64,000 bases of DNA from Gautieria morchelliformis. Taxonomy: Eukaryota; Basidiomycota; Agaricomycetes; Gomphales; Gomphaceae. The DNA is taken from contig WHVA01000099.1 of the NCBI GenBank assembly GCA_015179125.1, positions 124,001 through 188,000 on the forward strand, given 5' to 3'. This document shows, piece after piece, positions 62,881 through 64,000 of the stretch (positions are counted from its first letter, which is position 1; each line of letters opens with the position of its first letter). The notes under the pieces are model-generated. The model saw only the letters and a program-made list of their open reading frames with translations. It was not told where the DNA came from and searched no databases. The position numbers were made by a program, and so were the translations under genes.

Positions 62881-64000
62881 CCGGCCTTGGCTGCTAACGC
62901 TTACCGGTTACCACTAGCCTTCCCAGTGACTTTACACCTTATTTTATGAAATATCAAGTCGTCCTTTTCACATGATGGGCTCTGTATAGACCACAGGTTT
63001 ACAACTAAACTTCAAAGAGAAAGAATAACTAGGTTAATCTGGATCAAGTAATAATATACCGTCAGTGCATTCTTGCAGCATCAGACGGTCCAGTGGGTCT
63101 GATGTTAAACTGGACGCTTGAGACGTTAGCAGCTGTAGGTCTCGGATGCCTCCAGGATGTATCGAAGCCCTTTCGTCGATGTACACAATGTGGACATTCG
63201 ATTACATAAATAGGATGTATCTGGATATGAAACCATAAGCGACGATCAAGTTCAATTAGACTCAGACAGGATATAAAGCTTTGAGTGAGAAAATGGTGGG
63301 AACGCTTCCTGAATATGTGGCTGTAGTGCATTTGTTTTCAATTCAAGCACAGTAAAGAACGACATCTGCGCTATCATCCAGTAGCTCCGAAATTAAGTCA
63401 TCAGTGAATAAATCTCTCAACAGCAACAAGCTAATGACGCACCCGGCTTCAGAGAAGTCCCCTAGTTAGGTTAATGAAAACCGGGCCGGAACCGGTGCGG
63501 TTTCGGAAGTTGTTCTGCTACACGCCCCCCCATCTACTCACCCCGCTCCCGGCGACCCAGCCTCCTCATCCGCCAGTGCACGGAATGCAACTAGTGAAGT
63601 TCATCAAGGGGTCGGCCGTCCAGCAGAGTTAATTGACTAAGAATCATTTCCATCCCGACAGAAGCGAAAAGCGGACCCGCTGCCAACACCCCACGGGACG
63701 AACGTCACATCTGGGATGCAGCCAAACCATGACACACAAAATGGTGAGGAAGCTTTTGGAAAAACAAATAGTAATATGCAGGACACTTCAAATACTTAGT
63801 CACAACACGGCATTCATCTTTTCCATCAAATAATCCCAAATGTGCCGCTCTTGAGCCCTCATCCGGAAAAGCCGGATTTCCTGCCATTTCGTCCGCATTC
63901 TCGTCCCAACAGAGCACGCTGGAGGTGGCGGTGGATCTCACGGGGTTCACGAGGGGGTAGAAAGGGACTTCGGGATAGGATGCAGGCGTCTGGCCCATGA
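62881..64000. other. unassigned sequence at window end
   Basis: The longest frame is minus 63998-63705 (97 codons, ATG at 63998, MGQTPASYPEVPFYPLVNPV). It is unrecognised and could be an exon of a gene extending beyond the window. No other support. Confidence 0.35.

Noticed and set aside
1..64000. rRNA, tRNA or other structured RNA genes
   Set aside because: None recognised on either strand by eye; a tRNAscan and Rfam search would be needed to exclude small ones.

Overview
The window looks like a transposon-dense, gene-poor stretch of a filamentous basidiomycete (Agaricomycete-type) genome. Supporting signs are spliceosomal introns of about 45-65 nt with GT..AG ends and CTAAC/CTGAC-like branch points, decayed members of fungal families (DUF6533-like membrane protein, YAT-type amino-acid permease, patatin-like lipase), and most of the large fungal mobile-element classes. 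No bacterial operon structure was seen, nor any rRNA, tRNA or CRISPR.

Layout. 0.7-2.5 kb: a multi-exon DUF6533-like gene, possibly broken. 3.2-4.5 kb: a minus-strand non-autonomous Helitron carrying a captured gene. 5.5-5.9 kb: a TRM11 methyltransferase fragment. 7.4-11.0 kb: short unknown exons and local tandem duplications. 11.03-18.35 kb: a complete Ty3/Gypsy chromovirus on the minus strand, with an extra spliced ORF on the opposite strand, a likely -1 gag/pol shift, and a primer-binding site complementary to its own predicted mRNA 5' end. 18.35-31.54 kb: a run of Helitrons (called H2-H7 here), four of which abut head-to-tail, all ending in the same covarying hairpin plus CTAG; H4 carries the Rep/helicase.

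31.5-32.7 kb: the 5' end of a second Copia element. 32.67-43.17 and 52.70-55.83 kb: the two arms of a 3.13-kb inverted duplication. The left arm was later entered by a TA-flanked pogo-like element (33.24-34.14) and by a Tad-like LINE (34.21-40.65), which itself carries a 641-bp MITE-like insert (37.56-38.20). The right arm preserves both empty sites. Between the arms lie a young Copia element with LTRs identical by eye (43.58-48.07), dispersed repeats A and B, and short unidentified exons. 55.8-64 kb: a truncated amino-acid permease, an AT-rich island with two unfamiliar ORFs, a hAT transposase tail, inverted copies of repeats A and B, and unassigned DNA.

The window is a layered record of insertions. 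The inverted duplication predates the LINE, pogo-like and Copia insertions; the MITE postdates the LINE. Host-type genes are mostly fragments. The clearest mechanistic stories are the Helitron array (autonomous parent, deletion derivatives keeping its 3' end, captured gene, expanding minisatellites) and the self-priming Gypsy element. Names, coordinates and comparisons come from reading the sequence by eye; no database search was run.
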